From: Clostridium sp. D43t1_170807_H7
GTDB taxonomy: Bacteria > Bacillota > Clostridia > Clostridiales > Clostridiaceae
NCBI RefSeq assembly: GCF_015555905.1
Contig: NZ_JADNLK010000019.1
Span: forward strand, 1 to 50,236
DNA: 50,236 nucleotides
Reading direction: 5' to 3'
Shown: positions 26,746 through 36,357 of the stretch, in pieces
Position numbering within the stretch: the stretch's first letter is position 1
Layout of the letters: every line of letters begins with the position of its first letter
Program-made: the position numbers and the translations under genes
The notes under the pieces: model-generated
Database searches by the model: none
The model's input: only the letters and a program-made list of their open reading frames with translations
Told to the model about the DNA's origin: nothing

Positions 26746-28398
26746 TTAATATGCTAACTCTAAATTATCAATATTAATAACTGTGCTTTCATCATTAACA
26801 TATTTATCATATACTTTTTTAATTGCTTCATAGTTACTTGTAATCAAATCTTTTAACTCTTTATCTAAATTACTTGGCATATCATTATATGCAGATTCTA
26901 TATTAGAATATCCTCTCCATATATCTTTCTCTATCATTATATAATAACAAGCAGCATTATTAAGTGATAAAACATCATTTTCATTTAATGAATATGCTTT
27001 TCTTATACTTTCAATTGCTTTATCATAATCTTTATTATTAAAATATACAGTTCCTAAAGTTCTATAATATTTATAATAATCTTCATTTAATGATATTGCT
27101 TTCTTTAAGTCCTTAATGGCTTCATCAGTATTTTCCATAGCTAAATTAACAAAAGCTAAATCATAATATATTGCATCTTCATCTTTATTTAATGATAATA
27201 CAAAATTAAAGCTTTCTTTAGCCTTCTCATAATTTTGTAAATCATTTTCGTATATTTTTCCTATACTTGTAATTAAGTTATAGTTAAATGGTTCATTATA
27301 TATAGCTGTTCTAAAATATCCTTCAACCTTATTAGAATTTTCTGTTGCAATTAATATTTTAGGAATTAAAATTCCAAAAGTATTTGCATATTCATCATTC
27401 GCTACAATAGCAGCATTACAAGCTTCTAATGCCTTATCATATTGTCCTTTATTGTAATACTTCCAAGCTTCTATATAATTATATACATATGAGTCTTTAT
27501 CTAACTTATCAACATCTATATTCATATTAATCTCATCAGTTATAACTTCTGATAAATCCATATTTGATTCATCTAATACATTAATCTCATCTAACCAAGC
27601 TTCATAAGCTTCTTCTTCTGGATTTTCCTTTGATAATTGCTTTATTTTGCTTAATAATTTACTTTTATTAAATTCACAAGTTTCCATTATAACATCAAAA
27701 GACTTAATATCATTTTTATCTAAGTCATAAGATTTCTTTAAACTATCTAGTCCATCATCGTAATTTCCTAACATAATTTGCATTTTAGCTAAAACAGCTA
27801 AATCGTAAGCACTTTCATTATCTACAGGATATGAATCAACAATTTCCTTTGCTGATTTATTATCTCCCTTAGCTAGATATACTGCAAACATAGTTTTTAA
27901 TAATGGTTTATATGTATTATATGTAGGTAAATAATATTCTCCAAGGCTTTCCGCTTGATCTAATTCATTGTTTATATAGAAAGTAAATACAACTTCATTA
28001 ATTAGTTCTTTATCTTGCTCTATGTATTTATCTCCGCTTTCTAGCATTAGCTTATCTCTTTTTACTATAGCTTCTCTTAATAAGTTATCTGATTGTGTTA
28101 TATCACCTTTTACAGAATATATTTCTGCAGCTTTAGCAGTCCATATTGGCCAACTATCATTATTTTGCATTGACATATACTCATTAATAGCATCATCAAA
28201 TTTTCCATCGTAATAATATTGTTCAGCTTTATTGTTAGCTATTGTTACTGTTTTATCTCCCATTATAGCCTGTATTGATACTAATACTACAAATGCAAAA
28301 ACTATTGAAAAAACTAAAGTTACTATTGATCCTATATATGTATTTTCTTTATTTACTTGTTTATTTTCCTTTAAGGAGTGGTTCTTCTTTCTTTCCAT
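26746..28398 (-). CDS. Membrane-anchored tetratricopeptide-repeat protein
   Basis: A 550-residue protein. A charged N-terminus (1-20) is followed by one membrane helix (about 23-45, IGSIVTLVFSIVFAFVVLV) and then a long array of TPR-like helix pairs. The clearest repeats are near residues 315-345 (YNKGQYDKALEACNAAI), 385-470 (two repeats with LAFVNLAMENTDEAIKDLK and TVYFNNKDYDKAIESIRKA) and 470-500. The array should be outside the membrane and act as a protein-binding scaffold. No enzyme motif is visible and I recognise no specific function. It is transcribed alone with its own terminator. Confidence 0.8.
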   Translation of the reverse strand: MERKKNHSLKENKQVNKENTYIGSIVTLVFSIVFAFVVLVSIQAIMGDKTVTIANNKAEQYYYDGKFDDAINEYMSMQNNDSWPIWTAKAAEIYSVKGDITQSDNLLREAIVKRDKLMLESGDKYIEQDKELINEVVFTFYINNELDQAESLGEYYLPTYNTYKPLLKTMFAVYLAKGDNKSAKEIVDSYPVDNESAYDLAVLAKMQIMLGNYDDGLDSLKKSYDLDKNDIKSFDVIMETCEFNKSKLLSKIKQLSKENPEEEAYEAWLDEINVLDESNMDLSEVITDEINMNIDVDKLDKDSYVYNYIEAWKYYNKGQYDKALEACNAAIVANDEYANTFGILIPKILIATENSNKVEGYFRTAIYNEPFNYNLITSIGKIYENDLQNYEKAKESFNFVLSLNKDEDAIYYDLAFVNLAMENTDEAIKDLKKAISLNEDYYKYYRTLGTVYFNNKDYDKAIESIRKAYSLNENDVLSLNNAACYYIMIEKDIWRGYSNIESAYNDMPSNLDKELKDLITSNYEAIKKVYDKYVNDESTVINIDNLELAY

Positions 28399-28525
28399 AA
28401 AGCCTCCATATTGGTTTAATATTTTTCATCATATATTATAATATTACCAAAAACTTTATTATTTTTCAATTCTTTATTAAAAAAACAAAAAAATATTGTA
28501 GAATTACGTTTATAAAATCAATAAA

Positions 28526-28566
28526 TTAGGAGTTAAAAGTCATATAACCAAACCTTTAACTCCTAA
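28526..28566 (-). terminator. Hairpin after the ABC transporter operon
   Basis: TTAGGAGTTAAA (28526-28537) pairs perfectly with TTTAACTCCTAA (28555-28566), loop 17 nt. It lies 24 bp beyond the permease stop. The GGAGTTA core resembles the palindromic repeat at 30166-30292 in the same operon. Confidence 0.55.
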
Positions 28567-28589
28567 TCCACTTTCTTTCTCTTTTAATT

Positions 28590-29390
28590 TTATACATCAT
28601 CTTTTTTTATGAGCTTATTTTCAATAACTGCTACTATCTCATACATTATAAAAGCTATAACTGATAAAATTACTATACTCATCATTACCATATCTAATTG
28701 TGCTATTTGTCCACCATATATAATTAAGAAGCCAAGCCCTTCTCTAGCAACTAGGAATTCCCCCATAATTACCCCTACCCAAGATAATCCTACATTTATC
28801 TTTAGAGCTGATATTATAACTGGAACACATGCTGGAAATATCAAATATCTTAATGTTTGCCATTTGCTTGCTCTGAATGTTTTCATTAATAATATTTTTC
28901 CCTTGTCTACTTCTTTAAATCCTGTTAAAACACTTATTATGGTTGTGACTATTGAAATTAATAAAGCAATAGTTATAATAGCTGAAGTTCCATTTCCAAC
29001 CCAAAATATAATTATAGGTGCCAATGCAACCTTAGGAAGTGCATTTAAAACTACTAAATAAGGATCTAATACTTTAGATGCTGTTTCTGATGACCATAAT
29101 AAAACAGCTATTATAACACCAAGAACTGTTCCTAAAAGAAATCCTAATATAGTTTCATAACAAGTTACCCAAATATGCCTTGCTAATGTTCCTTCATTTA
29201 TAAATTTAATTAGTGATTTAACAATCCTACTAGGACTCGATGTTAAAAAGGGATCTATCCATTTAAGTTGTGCTGCAACTTCCCATAATGCAATAAATAT
29301 AACTAAAATAGCAATTCTAAGAATAGTAATTTTAATTTTTCTTTTCTTAATATTTTTTAAATATATTTCATGTTCCTCATTCATTTGCAT
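28590..29390 (-). CDS. ABC transporter permease (SsuC/TauC/ThiX type)
   Basis: A 266-residue membrane protein with about six hydrophobic helices. The cytoplasmic coupling loop (EVDKGKILLMKTFRASKWQ region, then LRYLIFPACVP) is typical of permeases for nitrate, sulfonate, taurine or thiamine precursors. Its start overlaps the ATPase gene by 14 nt and a GGGGG site lies upstream within that gene. It forms an importer with the next two genes. The substrate cannot be decided by sequence alone. Confidence 0.9.
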   Translation of the reverse strand: MQMNEEHEIYLKNIKKRKIKITILRIAILVIFIALWEVAAQLKWIDPFLTSSPSRIVKSLIKFINEGTLARHIWVTCYETILGFLLGTVLGVIIAVLLWSSETASKVLDPYLVVLNALPKVALAPIIIFWVGNGTSAIITIALLISIVTTIISVLTGFKEVDKGKILLMKTFRASKWQTLRYLIFPACVPVIISALKINVGLSWVGVIMGEFLVAREGLGFLIIYGGQIAQLDMVMMSIVILSVIAFIMYEIVAVIENKLIKKDDV

Positions 29391-30156
29391 TCTCTATTTC
29401 CCCCCATAACTTTTTAAAGTACTCATTATATTCACTTTCTTTTCTTTTATCAAATGGAGTTAAATAATCTCTTTCAAATGAAATTATTACATCATCTTTA
29501 ATAGTTGCAGGTCTAGCACTTAAAACTATTACCCTTTTAGACATTGTTATAGCCTCACCTAAGTCATGAGTAACCATTATTGCAGTTTTGCCTTCTTTTT
29601 TTATTATTTCAGCTACATCATCTGTAACCTTTAACCTACTTTGGTAATCTAAAGCTGAGAATGGTTCATCTAATAATAATATTTCTGGTTTTAATGCTAA
29701 TGTTCTTATAAGTGCTACCCTTTGTCTCATTCCTCCTGATAATTCAGTTGGTTTATGCTTTTCAAACTTTTCTAATCCATAGTTTTTTAATAATTCGCAT
29801 GCAAATTCTATGTTTTCCTTTGTATATATTTTCTTTATCTTTAACCCTAACATTATATTTTCTCTTACTGTTAACCATGGAAATAAAAAGTCTTTTTGGA
29901 ACATATAACCCATTTTATCTAAATTATTTTTAACTTCTGGATCATTATATTTAACTTCACCTGAAGAAGGTTGTAAAAGTCCACTAATTATATTTAGTAG
30001 TGTAGATTTTCCGCATCCTGATGGACCAATTATACTTATAAAATCTCCATTATCAACGGTAAAATTTATATCTTTTAACGCCTCTGTTACTCCATCTTTC
30101 TTATGATAATTCATATTTACATTTTTTATCTCTAAGAGACTCACCTTTTCCACCAC
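29377..30156 (-). CDS. ABC transporter ATP-binding protein
   Basis: A 259-residue nucleotide-binding subunit. Walker A GPSGCGKST, Q-loop MFQKDFLFPW, signature LSGGMRQRVAL, Walker B ILLLDEPFSALD and the H-loop MVTHDLGEA are all intact. It belongs to the SsuB/TauB/ThiZ-like group and powers the adjacent permease. It is separated from the substrate-binding protein gene by a 132-bp palindromic element, which may alter the relative expression of the genes. Confidence 0.93.
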   Translation of the reverse strand: MVEKVSLLEIKNVNMNYHKKDGVTEALKDINFTVDNGDFISIIGPSGCGKSTLLNIISGLLQPSSGEVKYNDPEVKNNLDKMGYMFQKDFLFPWLTVRENIMLGLKIKKIYTKENIEFACELLKNYGLEKFEKHKPTELSGGMRQRVALIRTLALKPEILLLDEPFSALDYQSRLKVTDDVAEIIKKEGKTAIMVTHDLGEAITMSKRVIVLSARPATIKDDVIISFERDYLTPFDKRKESEYNEYFKKLWGEIENANE

Positions 30157-30165
30157 CCTTTTGAT

Positions 30166-30292
30166 ATAGTTTGGAGTTAGGAGTTATGGGATAAATTCAA
30201 CTTATGCTGAATTTATAAGATATATTTTTTTAGAAACTGTTGTAGCAGTTTTCACCTTAACTACTAACTCAACACTACTAACTCTTAACTAT
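30166..30292. repeat. Palindromic repeat element (MITE-like) inside the ABC operon
   Basis: A 127-bp element whose ends are imperfect inverted repeats: ATAGTTTGGAGTTAGGAGT (30166-30184) and, on the other strand, ATAGTTAAGAGTTAGTAGT (30274-30292), 16 of 19 identical. Inside are two more hairpins: ATAAATTCA/TGAATTTAT (30191-30216) and AAACTG/CAGTTT (30234-30251). The right end overlaps the stop codon of the substrate-binding protein gene. It has no coding capacity. The architecture suggests a short non-autonomous repeat. Confidence 0.6.
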
Positions 30293-31326
30293 TTTATAGC
30301 CTTATTTGCAAAATCATTGTTTACAATAGTATCAAAGTCTGGTCTTGTTTGTATTAAACTTGAATCATAACCTTGAATTATATCCATTAATCTATTTAAT
30401 CCATCCTCACTAACAACTGGAGTTTCTGAATAAGCATCTATGCTCTTATAATTATCAATAACTTGTGCTATTACAACTTCATCAGTTCCTGGAAAATATG
30501 AAACTATTGACTCTGCAACTTCATCACTTGTATGTTCTTTAACCCATTGTTGTCCTTTATATATTGCATTAGTAAACTTTTGTAATACTTCTGGATTTTC
30601 ATCCATATATGATTTTGTTGTATAAAAGCATGTATATGCTATATTACCTGCTGATTCCCCAATAGAAGCTACAATATTTCCACCACCATCATTTTCAAGC
30701 ATTGTTGCTGTAGGCTCAAATAATGCTACGTAATCACCAGTACCTGATTTAAATGCTCCTGAAGTAGCTGTAAAATCAATATTAGTTACCATATTAACAT
30801 CTGTTAATGGATCTAATCCATTTTCTTTCAATACATACTCTAATGCCATTTCTGGTATTCCACCAGGTCTTCCACCAATTAATTCTTTTCCCTTTAATGA
30901 TTCCCAATCAAAGTTATCTTCTACTTCTCTTCCAACTAAAAACGAACCATCTCTTTGAGTAAGTTGTCCAAACACTACCGGATAGTCCTCTCTACCTTGA
31001 TTATAGATATAAACTGCTTGTTCTGGACCTGAAAAACCAATATCTACATTTCCACTTAATAATTGTTGCATTGTTTTATCTGCACCTTGTCCTGTAGATA
31101 AGTCAATTTGTAGACCTTCTTCCTCAAAAAAGCCTTCACTAATTGCTACATACATTGGTGCATAAAAAACAGATCTAACAACTTCGTTTAATCTTACAGT
31201 TTTTAACTCCTCGCTAGTTCCACTACTATTATCTTTAGATGCTGCTTTTTGACACCCTACTAAAGCAGTTCCTATAATAGCTACTACCCCTATAATGGCA
31301 GCAAATTTTTTTAAGAATTTACTCAT
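30289..31326 (-). CDS. ABC transporter substrate-binding lipoprotein (NMT1/THI5-like)
   Basis: A 345-residue secreted lipoprotein. The signal peptide ends in the lipobox ALVGC with acylated Cys25, followed by a Ser/Lys-rich linker. The mature part has the NMT1/THI5/SsuA pattern: YAPMYVAISEGFFEEEGL at its start, then QQLLSGNVDIGFSGPEQ and RPGGIPEMALEYVL. The family binds thiamine precursors, nitrate, sulfonates or riboflavin-like ligands. No riboswitch is seen upstream, so a thiamine role has no support. It is the first gene of the operon. The stop codon coincides with the edge of a palindromic repeat, so the last residues might have been altered by that insertion. Confidence 0.9.
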   Translation of the reverse strand: MSKFLKKFAAIIGVVAIIGTALVGCQKAASKDNSSGTSEELKTVRLNEVVRSVFYAPMYVAISEGFFEEEGLQIDLSTGQGADKTMQQLLSGNVDIGFSGPEQAVYIYNQGREDYPVVFGQLTQRDGSFLVGREVEDNFDWESLKGKELIGGRPGGIPEMALEYVLKENGLDPLTDVNMVTNIDFTATSGAFKSGTGDYVALFEPTATMLENDGGGNIVASIGESAGNIAYTCFYTTKSYMDENPEVLQKFTNAIYKGQQWVKEHTSDEVAESIVSYFPGTDEVVIAQVIDNYKSIDAYSETPVVSEDGLNRLMDIIQGYDSSLIQTRPDFDTIVNNDFANKAIK

Positions 31327-31495
31327 TCCTACTCCTTTTTAGGTAAACTAATTATATTATTATGATTCATATTATGATTTATAGTTATTTTTTGTTAATT
31401 AATGTAATTTTAAATTTATATAAATTTTATAAGTATTTACTATTTTTTTTTTTAGTGTTAAAGTATTTGTGTATGAAAGAAAGGAATGATCTATA

Positions 31496-31885
31496 ATGAA
31501 ATTCTTTAGAGAATCTATATTACTTCTTAGTATTTATTTCGCAGGTGAGATACTTTCAAAATTTCTTAATTTACCCATACCTGGAAATATAGTAGGAATG
31601 ATCTTACTATTTGTTTTATTAACATCAAATATTATAAAAGTTGAAAAGGTTGAAAATTTAGCTAACTTCTTTTTAGATCACTTAGCATTTTTCTTCATTC
31701 CTGCTTCCGTAGGTCTTATGACATCTTTTGCCTCTCTTAAAGGAAGCATTTTTAAAATAATACTTCTATGCATATTAACCACTATAATCGTTATTGCTGT
31801 TACAGGCATCACGGTTCAATTTATATGTAATAGAAAGTCCGTCAAAGAAGATAAAAAAAATACAATTAACAAAAAGGGGGCTTAA
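31496..31885 (+). CDS. lrgA: Holin-like protein LrgA/CidA
   Basis: A 129-residue membrane protein with four hydrophobic segments (about 5-22, 26-46, 60-80, 86-110) and the family stretch LPIPGNIVGMILLF. LrgA/CidA proteins modulate murein hydrolase activity and cell lysis, or transport small metabolites such as pyruvate. It is the first gene of a two-gene operon, four nt before lrgB. No LytTR regulator gene is adjacent. Whether it is lrg- or cid-like cannot be settled. Confidence 0.9.
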   Translation: MKFFRESILLLSIYFAGEILSKFLNLPIPGNIVGMILLFVLLTSNIIKVEKVENLANFFLDHLAFFFIPASVGLMTSFASLKGSIFKIILLCILTTIIVIAVTGITVQFICNRKSVKEDKKNTINKKGA

Positions 31886-31889
31886 TTAA

Positions 31890-32591
31890 ATGGAAGTGTT
31901 TACAAACAACATATTTTTTGGAATATTCATTTCTTTAGTTGCTTTTGAAATAGGTCTATTTATTTATAGAAAAACAAAATTTCCACTTTTTAATCCACTT
32001 TTAATAGCTGCAATACTTGTAATTGGATTTTTGAAAATATTTAATATTGATTTTGATACGTATAATAAGGGTGGACAATTTATTAATATTTTTTTAGGAC
32101 CGGCAACAATTGTTTTAGCTGTTCCACTATACAAAAACTTACCACTACTTAAGAAAAACTTTTTACCTATATTTACTGGAATTTTTGTTGGAAGTTTAGT
32201 TAGTGTATTATCAGTTGTTTCCATATCACTTTTCTTAGGATTAGACAGTAGTTTAACAGTTTCTTTATTATCAAAAAGTGTTACTACACCTATAGGTATT
32301 GAAATAACTAATAGTTTAGGTGGAATTTCATCTATAACAGTTCTTGCTATTGTTCTTTCTGGAATAATCGGTGCTGTAGTTGGACCTACTGTATTTAAGA
32401 TTTTAAGAATTAATCATCCAATTGCTAAAGGTGTTTCTCTTGGAACTGCTTCCCATGCTGTTGGAACAAGTAAAGCCTTAGAAATAGGTGAAACTGAAGG
32501 TGCCATGAGTTCATTATCAATTGGAGTTGCAGGAATAATCACTGTATTTTTAGCACCTGTTTGCTACTCTATTTTATCAATTTTTATGTAG
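31890..32591 (+). CDS. lrgB: Antiholin-like membrane protein LrgB/CidB
   Basis: A 233-residue integral membrane protein with about seven or eight helices. The conserved family blocks are visible: NIFLGPATIVLAVPLYKN, SVTTPIGIEI and GTASHAVGTSKALEIGE. It is the usual partner of LrgA. GGGGG lies a few bases before its ATG, inside the end of lrgA. The gene ends just before a convergent hairpin. Confidence 0.93.
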   Translation: MEVFTNNIFFGIFISLVAFEIGLFIYRKTKFPLFNPLLIAAILVIGFLKIFNIDFDTYNKGGQFINIFLGPATIVLAVPLYKNLPLLKKNFLPIFTGIFVGSLVSVLSVVSISLFLGLDSSLTVSLLSKSVTTPIGIEITNSLGGISSITVLAIVLSGIIGAVVGPTVFKILRINHPIAKGVSLGTASHAVGTSKALEIGETEGAMSSLSIGVAGIITVFLAPVCYSILSIFM

Positions 32592-32598
32592 AAAAAAA

Positions 32599-32635
32599 CC
32601 ATAAGATATAGTATATACACTTACATATCTTATGG
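32599..32635. terminator. Bidirectional terminator between lrgB and topB
   Basis: An 11-bp stem (CCATAAGATAT / ATATCTTATGG), 15-nt loop, with A and T tracts on either side serving the convergent genes. Confidence 0.75.
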
Positions 32636-32655
32636 TCTTTTATTTTAAATACTGT

Positions 32656-34824
32656 TTAATTTATAAACTCCATTTTCCAGTTATAATATCCTGTCTTTTC
32701 ATCTTTTTCATATCTTAAATAAGCTGAGAAGAAAGTCCCTTTCTTACTCTTAAGATTTCTAAAACCTACTTTTCCATTTTCAAGTAATAATGCAACCATT
32801 TCCTTAGTTACCTTTTTACCCATAGCCTCTATAAACTTATCATTTTTCCAAATAGTAAACTTACATCCGTTTTTCCAGTTAATACAACCGAAACCTTTTT
32901 CACCTTCAATAATATCATTACCACATACAGGGCATTTTCCTATACTTTCTATACCTTCTGGTAATGCTACCTTAAAGTTTTTTAGCATAGCTGTATCTTT
33001 CTTAATATCATCTACAGCTTCCACTGTAAAATTCTTTATCATAGTTAAGAAATCATCTTTTTTAAATTTACCTTTTTCTATATCAGATAAAGTCTTTTCC
33101 AATCTTCCTGTATATTCTAAATCTAAAAGCTCTTTAACTGGGAATATTTCAACTAATGTTCTTCCAAGTTCAGTACAAGTTAAACTCTTCCCCTTTGATT
33201 TAATATATCCAGTATCCTTTAACTTCTTAATAGTTTCAGCTCTTGTTGCTGGTGTTCCTATACTAAATCCACTTAGGATTGCCTGCATCATTTCTGGTGA
33301 ATCTTCTTCATCTTTAAAACTCTTTCCACAAGTCTCCATAACTCTTAATAGAGTTTTTTCATTATGAAGCTTTGGTGGCTTCTTAGTTACTGTATTAACC
33401 TTACCATCAACTACTTGCACCATTTCCTTTTCGCTTACAAATGGTAAAATAGTATCCTTTGTTTCAATCTTTTCAACTACACGCCATCCTTCAACTCTTT
33501 GAACTCTACCCTTAGCAGTAAAAGTACCTTTAAAGTTTTCATCATGAACCTTTACTGTTAATTTAGTCTCTTCAAATTCTGCTATTGGCATAAATTGCAT
33601 TATAAATCTATTTTTAATTGCATTATAAACTATTTCTTCATCTTTGCTTAACCCCGTAGGCCTAATATATGTTGGAATTATAGCACTATGGCTTTCTACC
33701 TTAGAATTATCAAATATTCTTTTGTTATCTATAAATTTAATTTGTTCTTCATATGGTAAGCCTTTCTTTACAGTTTCTAAAACCTTTCTTGTTTTATCCT
33801 TTAAACTTTCATCTAAGGCTACACTTCCTGTTCTAGGATAAGTAGTAAACTTCTTTTCATAAAGGCTTTGTGCTACCTTTAATACTTTATCTGATGTCCA
33901 ACCTTTGTATTTACTAGTTATATGTCCCTGTAAGTTAGATAAATTAAATAAGAGTGGAGCATATTCTCTTTTCTTCTCTACTTGCTTCTCCACAACTTCA
34001 CCTTGTTTATCTTTTAGCTGCTTTTTTAATTCTTCAACAACTTTTTTATCTTCAAATTTTTCATTATTATTTTCATTATAATAAGTTCCTTCAAACTCTT
34101 CATTATTTTTTGTCTTAAAAGTTGCTAACAGCTTATAATATGTAGATGCTTTGAAATTTTCTATTTCTTTATCTCTATCATATATGATTTTTAATGTAGG
34201 AAGTAATACTCTTCCTATATTAATCATTTTGCTCTCTTTACCCGTACCACCATATCTTAATGTTGCTACTGAAGTTAAATTTATTCCTATAATCCAATCA
34301 GCCCATTGTCTGCTTATACCTGCATCTTGAAGGGATTTCATTTCTATATTTTCCTTTAAGTTATTCATCCCTTTTTTAACTTCATCTGGTGTCCATTCGT
34401 TCAGTAATAATCTATATATAGGCTTATTTTGATTTAAATACATAAATACTTCTAGTGATATAAGTTCTCCCTCACGGTCTTGGTCGGTAGCAGATATAAC
34501 GCCATCTACATCATCACGCTCTATTAATGTCTTAATTATATTAATTTGCTTTTCAGCACCTTTATCTGTAACATTTCTATTTACGTTATCACATTTAACT
34601 TTGTATTTAAATTCTTCAGGTATAAATGGAAATTTATCCATTCTCCATCCTTTCATATTTCCATCATAATCTTTTGCATCAAATAATTGAAATAAATGAC
34701 CAAAAGCCCATGTTACTAAATAATCTTCGCCTTCATAATAACCATCTCTTCTTGTTTTTATCTTAAATGCATCTGCTATATTTTTAGCTACTGATGGTTT
34801 TTCTGCTATAATTACTTTTTTCAA
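32656..34824 (-). CDS. topB: DNA topoisomerase III
   Basis: A 722-residue type IA topoisomerase that relaxes and decatenates DNA through single-strand passage. The Toprim domain has Glu8 in IAEKPS and DQDREGE at 114-120. The active-site tyrosine is Tyr329 in TTYPRTGS. Near the C-terminus a zinc ribbon (CPVCGNDIIEGEKGFGC with a further Cys) is present. YPRTG in place of the usual YPRTD, and INIGRVLLPT in place of the commoner SxGRVQTPT, indicate a divergent TopB branch common in Firmicutes mobile and core genomes. Here it sits in an ordinary chromosomal context. Intact. Confidence 0.93.
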   Translation of the reverse strand: MKKVIIAEKPSVAKNIADAFKIKTRRDGYYEGEDYLVTWAFGHLFQLFDAKDYDGNMKGWRMDKFPFIPEEFKYKVKCDNVNRNVTDKGAEKQINIIKTLIERDDVDGVISATDQDREGELISLEVFMYLNQNKPIYRLLLNEWTPDEVKKGMNNLKENIEMKSLQDAGISRQWADWIIGINLTSVATLRYGGTGKESKMINIGRVLLPTLKIIYDRDKEIENFKASTYYKLLATFKTKNNEEFEGTYYNENNNEKFEDKKVVEELKKQLKDKQGEVVEKQVEKKREYAPLLFNLSNLQGHITSKYKGWTSDKVLKVAQSLYEKKFTTYPRTGSVALDESLKDKTRKVLETVKKGLPYEEQIKFIDNKRIFDNSKVESHSAIIPTYIRPTGLSKDEEIVYNAIKNRFIMQFMPIAEFEETKLTVKVHDENFKGTFTAKGRVQRVEGWRVVEKIETKDTILPFVSEKEMVQVVDGKVNTVTKKPPKLHNEKTLLRVMETCGKSFKDEEDSPEMMQAILSGFSIGTPATRAETIKKLKDTGYIKSKGKSLTCTELGRTLVEIFPVKELLDLEYTGRLEKTLSDIEKGKFKKDDFLTMIKNFTVEAVDDIKKDTAMLKNFKVALPEGIESIGKCPVCGNDIIEGEKGFGCINWKNGCKFTIWKNDKFIEAMGKKVTKEMVALLLENGKVGFRNLKSKKGTFFSAYLRYEKDEKTGYYNWKMEFIN

Positions 34825-34907
34825 AATACTCTTCTCCTTAAACCTGTATTAATACATTACCAGATTTATATTTTATCCTATTTATTTTTATAATTCAAAT
34901 TAATTTC

Positions 34908-35486
34908 TTACATCTCATTAAACATCCAAATATAAAATATTAAATATGAAGCAAAGGCTACCCATGCTATATAAGGTATCATTAATGCACCTGCTATTTT
35001 ATCAACTTTAAAGAATTTTACAGTAGTAATTATAATTAAAACCAATAAAACTATTGTTAATATAAATGATATTCCATATAATCTTAAATTAAAAAATATT
35101 ATTGCCCATAAGAAATTTATTAGTAGTTGAATAAAATAATAAAAGTATCCATTATAATCATTTTTTCCATCTTTATTATTCATATATATTCTATAGGCAG
35201 CAAGTCCCATTAATCCATATAATATTAACCAGACAATTGGAAAAACAATATTAGTAGGGGTAATCATACTCTTTTTTAATGAATCATATGTATCCATTGA
35301 ACCTTTAGTAATTAATCCCACTAATACTCCTCCAACTACAGGCATTGCAATATTCTTTAATAATCCAATAAAATCAAACTTATTATTTACACAAAATATT
35401 TCTTTAATAATATTTTTTCTTTTCCCTTTAGGAGCTTTATTTACTTGCATTTTAATTTTAATTTTCTTTTTCTTTTTCTTTTTCAT
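34908..35486 (-). CDS. TspO/MBR-family membrane protein with lysine-rich N-terminus
   Basis: A five-helix membrane protein, homologous to the translocator protein TspO that binds tetrapyrroles and related ligands. The signature residues are visible in PTNIVFPIVWLILYGLMGLA, NFLWAIIFF and the final PYIAWVAFASYL. Before the core lies an unusual 40-residue lysine-rich extension (KKKKKKKIKIKM...). The ATG at 35486 is preferred, with AGAGGTG six bases upstream; an ATG at 35492 and a GTG at 35495 overlap that site. It follows topB with about 80 bp of spacing and could be co-transcribed with the hydrolase remnant upstream. Confidence 0.85.
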   Translation of the reverse strand: MKKKKKKKIKIKMQVNKAPKGKRKNIIKEIFCVNNKFDFIGLLKNIAMPVVGGVLVGLITKGSMDTYDSLKKSMITPTNIVFPIVWLILYGLMGLAAYRIYMNNKDGKNDYNGYFYYFIQLLINFLWAIIFFNLRLYGISFILTIVLLVLIIITTVKFFKVDKIAGALMIPYIAWVAFASYLIFYIWMFNEM

Positions 35487-35556
35487 TCCCATCACCTCTT
35501 ATTATTACTAATAGAAATATATGTTTCATAATAAGAAATAATGTTTACCCATTTTA

Positions 35557-36357
35557 TTAACAGTTTATATATTTATTAACTCTAACTATCCCATGTCCAA
35601 ACTTACCTACAGGATCTTTATCGCCAGCAAAAATAAATATTGGTAGATTTTTAGGTATCTGTCTTAAATTTTCTTTCTTATTGATTTTCCACAAGCCTCT
35701 TATTAAATCATAATAGTATGATGTTGTACAAATAAAGCCACACATAGGACTTTCTATATACTTGTCCACTTCTTCTTCTACTGAACATAACCAATCATAA
35801 TCTGTTCTATTAGGTTTAAAATTAGAATTAAAGCTTCCAAAGGATAATTTATCCATAAGTTTACTTTTTGCTTTTCTTCCTCTTAATATAATCTCAATTT
35901 TAGAAATTAAAATACCAAGTTTAGTAATTTTATCTGGTCTTCCATTAGTTCCTGATAAAATAACTCCATCAATTTCATTTCCATATAATTCTATATATCT
36001 TTGACTTACAAATGAACCCATACTATGGCCAAACAATATTATTGGTACATTTGGATTTTCTTCTTTTATTATATCTGTTAATTCTTTTACATCTTCAACT
36101 AAAATATCAAATCCTTCATTATCTGCAATATATCCTCTTTCTTCATCTTCTTTTGAAGTTTCTCCATGTCCTCTGTGATCATGAGCATAAACAGTATAAC
36201 CATTTTCACAAAGTTTTTCTGCAAAATAATCATACCTTAAAGCATATTCGGTCATGCCATGAACAACTTGCACTATTCCCTTTGGTTTTTCAGAGGTTGT
36301 CCATTTATAGCACTTAATTTCTTTTCCTTCTATATCTCTAAAACAAAATCTTTTCAA
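35557..36357 (-). pseudogene. Alpha/beta hydrolase (monoacylglycerol lipase-like), C-terminally truncated
   Basis: 266 residues of a serine hydrolase of the lysophospholipase/monoacylglycerol lipase type. The oxyanion loop is in VVHGMTEY, the nucleophile is Ser112 in FGHSMGS, and the acid is Asp248 in FAGDKDPVG. The frame then stops after HGIVRVNKYINC. Family members continue for about 40-50 residues and supply the catalytic histidine in a G-x-x-HE motif. No such segment is found in any minus-strand frame in the 60 bp before tspO. The protein is therefore expected to be inactive. It could instead be an unusual working protein, but loss of the His makes a pseudogene more likely. Confidence 0.65.

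Noticed and set aside
28609..29061. 150-codon plus-strand frame opposite the ABC permease gene
   Set aside because: Its length is explained by codon bias of the opposite gene; no start signal and no recognisable protein.
31327..31495. Possible thiamine (TPP) riboswitch before the THI5-like binding protein
   Set aside because: No conserved TPP aptamer core or terminator structure is visible; only short AT-rich direct repeats.
32656..34824. Conjugative-element topoisomerase suggesting an integrated element
   Set aside because: No relaxase, type IV secretion, integrase or attachment repeats surround it; neighbours are ordinary chromosomal genes.
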